Part shown: positions 23,550 to 26,050 of the stretch, in pieces
Layout of the letters: each line of letters begins with the position of its first letter
Position numbering within the stretch: position 1 is the first letter of the stretch
Origin: a virus
IMG/VR virus record: IMGVR_UViG_3300021091_000369
Span: 1-26,050 of that record
Length of the DNA: 26,050 bases
Reading direction: 5' to 3' (one strand)
Program-made: the position numbers and the translations under genes
Notes under the pieces: model-generated
Database searches by the model: none
Seen by the model: the letters and a program-made list of their open reading frames with translations, nothing else
What the model was told of the DNA's origin: nothing

Positions 23550-25198
23550 AATTCTAAAACGTAGTTTTCGCAACCCCAAATCTTAACTACACCAGCTTGG
23601 TCTGCGACTTGTGCTTCCGTCAACCCTTCCGAAGAATCGGCTTTGAATTTAAATCGATTGTATCTGTTTTCAAAATCAGTCCACCAAAATCTAGGCGGAG
23701 TTTTGGTGATTTCTTTAAATCCAGCAAGTTTATATCCATCACCAGTTCCTCCCCAACGGTGGTCAACATATGTTATAACATTGTTATAACCATTTTCTTT
23801 TGCCCATTTTTTAACATATTTTGTGAGCCGGCTAATGCCGCCTGGTACGTTGTGGTTCAATTTAGGACAACATCTTGCTATTTCAATTCCATCATGCTTT
23901 TTATGGAATGGCTTGCGAATCGACACACCATAAATAATTTCTCCTGAATCTTCAAAGAGTCCCCATGCCGTGATAGATGTAACGTCCCCATCGGCATGAT
24001 TCTTTTCAAAGAAATCTTTTCTTTCATTCCTTGTCAACTTTCTTATTTCACATTTTCTAGCATGAATTGTTTTTTGATTGATTCCGAGACGAGATGAAAT
24101 CATGGATTGTATTATTCCACGTTTGTCTCTCCATTCATCTTCAAAAACGTGAATTAGTTTGATACCGGCTTGTTCTGCGTTGTTGCTTTTGTTGTTATGA
24201 TATCCTTGAGTCTTATTAACATGACTATGCCAGTACAATCCGTTGTATTCAATTGCTAGGTTTTTATCCTCTACAAGGATGTCTAATTCCAATCCGCCTA
24301 GAGTCTTTCTCACATTCCTGGATACTTTGAATCCTTGTGATTCTATCCATTTTGCTAATTCTTCTTGTGCTGCTGAGCCACCAGGAGAGCAATGATAACA
24401 TCTGCCTCGTTGTAAGCTCCTTAATGAACCTTGAAATTTTTTGCCACAACCATTACACTCTACGGCGATGATTTTTTGCGCATCGTTAATGTAATCTTCT
24501 AACCCTCCGACGACCTTTAGTTGACCGGATTTTTCTATTCGCCCTTTGATTTCATCGTGAGATAATCTCTTAAGGTGGTCTAGTCTATCTCTAATCTGTT
24601 TTTGTTTCAACGTTAGTGAGACTTTTTGTGCAATAGTTTGAATTCTTTCATCCGTGTCTTTGCTCAACCCTTTTGCCCATGGTACAAGCTCACCTGTTGA
24701 AAACCTATTTTTTAGGTTTGTCTTCAAGGCTGCAATACGAGAATCAGATTCAGCTGTCAATCCTTCATTCCATACCTTAATGCGTCCTTCATTAAAAGCA
24801 GCTTTTCTTCCTTGTGATGTGGCACCTGCTCTTTCTTTAATTCTGCCATCTGTTTGTTTCGTTAATCCCTTTGCCCAACTCTGCTTTCCTTTCAATGATT
24901 CAGATCTTTTTTTTGCAATTTCTGAAGCTGATTTGGAATCCATCATTTTGTAAATTGAACCGTTATGACCGTTAATGACCTTAGAATAACCCTTCCACCA
25001 CCCATTCCATTTGGTGTGTTGTCCACAACCACAGGCACATTTTATAGGACCTTCATTTAATCGGTTCCATAGTTCTTGTGTCGTAATTTGATGAATTTCT
25101 TGAAGATGAACTTCAAATGATGTAAGCCTTTTTGATTCAAAACTATTGCATAAAGGACATTTTACAACTTTTAACTTTTCGTTTTTATTGGTGGCCAT
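23540..25198 (-). CDS. Homing endonuclease with three WxKG repeats, EDxHD-like core and C-terminal extra domain
   Basis: A 552-residue minus-strand endonuclease inserted between sheath 3 and the tail tube gene, antisense to the late genes. Order: C2H2 finger (C14, C17, H31, H36); cysteine cluster CACGCG (54-59); three repeats of W-x-(K/E)-G-L-(T/S)-x-x-(T/S)-D-x-R-I at 108-120, 143-155 and 174-186; zinc ribbon (C248, C251, C267, C270); nuclease core LELDILVEDKNLAIEYNGLY (303-322) with H324, then FEDEW (352-356). Likely key residues are D306, E317, H324 and D354. Residues about 385-552 match the C-terminal domain of the gene at 2127 (EIARCCP, VPGGISRLTKYVKKWA, TYVDHRWGGTGDGYKLAGF). A TATATT -10 candidate lies at 25225-25230 on the minus strand. 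As transcription opposes the virion genes, its mRNA could pair with read-through from sheath 3. Confidence 0.88.
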   Translation of the reverse strand: MATNKNEKLKVVKCPLCNSFESKRLTSFEVHLQEIHQITTQELWNRLNEGPIKCACGCGQHTKWNGWWKGYSKVINGHNGSIYKMMDSKSASEIAKKRSESLKGKQSWAKGLTKQTDGRIKERAGATSQGRKAAFNEGRIKVWNEGLTAESDSRIAALKTNLKNRFSTGELVPWAKGLSKDTDERIQTIAQKVSLTLKQKQIRDRLDHLKRLSHDEIKGRIEKSGQLKVVGGLEDYINDAQKIIAVECNGCGKKFQGSLRSLQRGRCYHCSPGGSAAQEELAKWIESQGFKVSRNVRKTLGGLELDILVEDKNLAIEYNGLYWHSHVNKTQGYHNNKSNNAEQAGIKLIHVFEDEWRDKRGIIQSMISSRLGINQKTIHARKCEIRKLTRNERKDFFEKNHADGDVTSITAWGLFEDSGEIIYGVSIRKPFHKKHDGIEIARCCPKLNHNVPGGISRLTKYVKKWAKENGYNNVITYVDHRWGGTGDGYKLAGFKEITKTPPRFWWTDFENRYNRFKFKADSSEGLTEAQVADQAGVVKIWGCENYVLELEV

Positions 25199-25282
25199 CT
25201 GTTCTTGGACTTCCCTGCTACCCTAATATATTCTTAAATCGGAAAAAACCTTAAAAAAAGTAGCAACACTTTTCGTATAGGA

Positions 25283-25292
25283 ATACTTATCA
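25283..25292 (+). promoter_or_regulatory. Late-promoter-like box of the tail tube gene
   Basis: ATACTTATCA begins 39 bases before the tube ATG and is identical to the sheath 2 box. It lies between the start of the minus-strand endonuclease and the tube gene, so the tube gene keeps its own promoter despite the insertion. ATAGGAG is the ribosome binding site. Confidence 0.55.
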
Positions 25293-25321
25293 TTACTCAC
25301 CCTTTATAGGAGTACATTACA

Positions 25322-25810
25322 ATGGCTGAGACACTCGACGTTACATCAATGATTCCAAATAAATTCGAGCCTAAGCGCAAGAACCGCTGGGTGCTCATGA
25401 TTGAAGGCGTCGACGCCTACATCATCAAGACAGCAGCTCGTCCTCAAGTCACAACTGAAGAAGTTGAAATTCCGTTCATCAATTCACGCCGTTACCTCGC
25501 TGGTAAGACAACATTCAGCACAATGAACGTAACTCTCCATGACCCAATCGCTCCATCCGGCGCGCAACAAGTCATGGAGTGGATTCGTCTCCACTTCGAA
25601 TCAGTCTCTGGTCGTTCGGGCTACGCAGACTTCTACAAACGCGATATTCAATTAAAGATGCTTGACCCAGTTGGTACTGTTGTAGAATTATGGGACATCA
25701 AAGGTGCGTTCATCACAGATGCAAACTTCAATGAAGTTACATACGAAGATGGAGCCCCTGTTGAAATTTCTCTAACGCTTCGTTACGACAACTGCGTACT
25801 GCAATACTGA
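25322..25810 (+). CDS. 19: Tail tube protein, gp19-like
   Basis: The inner tail tube subunit, 162 residues, almost the same length as T4 gp19 (163). KFEPKRKNRWVLMIEGVDAY, the central TTEEVEIPFINSRRYLAGKT and the C-terminal GAFITDANFNEVTYEDGAPV, then EISLTLRYDNCVLQ are typical of the gp19/T4-type tube fold. Here hexamer rings stack inside the sheath. Codon use is rich in C-ending triplets like the capsid gene, as expected for an abundant virion protein. It follows three sheath genes in T4 order (18 then 19), interrupted only by the minus-strand endonuclease. A portal gene would be expected downstream but is displaced by another endonuclease start. Confidence 0.93.
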   Translation: MAETLDVTSMIPNKFEPKRKNRWVLMIEGVDAYIIKTAARPQVTTEEVEIPFINSRRYLAGKTTFSTMNVTLHDPIAPSGAQQVMEWIRLHFESVSGRSGYADFYKRDIQLKMLDPVGTVVELWDIKGAFITDANFNEVTYEDGAPVEISLTLRYDNCVLQY

Positions 25811-25821
25811 TTCTCACTGGA

Positions 25822-25850
25822 TTGTACAGCTTTATGGGCTGCGATATATT
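25822..25850 (+). promoter_or_regulatory. Promoter giving a leaderless endonuclease mRNA
   Basis: TTGTAC (25822-25827), a 17-base spacer and TATATT (25845-25850) form a good promoter. Six bases follow before GTG at 25857, so +1 falls on the first base of the start codon. No Shine-Dalgarno sequence is present. Confidence 0.6.
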
Positions 25851-25856
25851 TATATC

Positions 25857-26050
25857 GTGGCCTATATTCGTATTAAGTGCTCAAAATGTGATGAAACATT
25901 TGGGCAAGAATCAGGATTTCTTGAACATCTGACAGATGTGCATACTATTGAAAATCATCTTCAACATTACCTTGATATTCACTTTGATGGAGTACATCCA
26001 ACATGTTCTTGTAGCGAAACATGCCAAGAGAAATTAAGCTGGGCGGGATG
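25857..26050 (+). CDS. Zinc-finger homing endonuclease, N-terminal part (3' partial)
   Basis: GTG at 25857 opens a frame that runs off the window end (64 complete codons). It reads MAYIRIKCSKCDETFGQESG then FLEHLTDVH, a C2H2 finger with C8, C11, H24 and H29, followed by a helix (IENHLQHYLDIHFDG) and a second cysteine cluster (TCSCSETC). This is the same N-terminal plan as the endonucleases at 1202, 2127 and 23540: finger, short Y/H-rich linker, then C-x-C. The nuclease core is outside the window. It is preceded by a promoter whose -10 is placed for a leaderless transcript, as for the gene at 1202. It is a confident member of the same zinc-finger-headed group. Confidence 0.75.
   Translation, partial: MAYIRIKCSKCDETFGQESGFLEHLTDVHTIENHLQHYLDIHFDGVHPTCSCSETCQEKLSWAG

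Noticed and set aside
1-26050. Prophage in a bacterial chromosome
   Set aside because: No integrase, attachment-site repeat or host housekeeping genes are seen; the structural genes are T4-like, which points to a lytic phage, though the window is too short to exclude integration.

Overview
The window is part of the virion-structure region of a large T4-like contractile-tailed phage (myovirus). Recognisable parts are the C-terminal part of a gp23-type major capsid protein, gp13-, gp14- and gp15-like neck and tail-completion proteins, three consecutive gp18-type tail sheath genes, and a gp19-type tail tube gene. No integrase, repressor, replication gene or tRNA was seen. The DNA is fairly AT-rich, but the capsid and tube genes use visibly more C-ending codons, as expected for very highly expressed genes.

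Layout. 1-1154: capsid gene end and its terminator. 1167-4224: a mobile-gene island holding two zinc-finger homing endonucleases with different nuclease cores, a decayed TnpB-type zinc-ribbon fragment followed by hairpin-rich DNA, and a small HNH nuclease. 4239-8392: a three-gene operon that is not phage-like, encoding a cytochrome-c lipoprotein of the DUF1588/DUF1585 type, a second cysteine-rich lipoprotein, and a twin-arginine-signal protein of the DUF1501 type. 8418-9916: small genes, including a single-gene unit with its own promoter and terminator and a protein whose N-terminus looks like a T4-type capsid-targeting peptide. 9926-10711: a peptidoglycan-binding plus M15 peptidase lysin. 10836-14018: the gp13-gp14-gp15 block. 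14081-23543: three tail sheath paralogues of about 1,000 residues each. 23540-25198: a minus-strand homing endonuclease paralogous to the second one. 25322-25810: tail tube. 25857-end: the start of a fourth zinc-finger endonuclease.

The most unusual content is the exported cytochrome/DUF1501 operon. In bacteria such as Planctomycetota, Myxococcota and Bdellovibrionota these families occur as paired envelope proteins, so a host from such a group is a reasonable inference, but the sequence does not prove it. The operon sits between virion genes like a moron (accessory cargo) and could remodel or supply a redox function to the envelope of the infected cell.

Two regulatory patterns stand out. 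Two endonuclease genes and the cytochrome operon have a -10 box placed so that transcription should start on the first base of the start codon (leaderless mRNA), and the HNH gene is within one base of this. None of the four has a Shine-Dalgarno site. By contrast, sheath 1, sheath 2 and the tube gene share an ATACTTAT(A/C)A box 38-39 bases before the ATG plus a good Shine-Dalgarno site, a candidate phage-specific late promoter. Together these suggest separate expression classes for cargo genes and virion genes.
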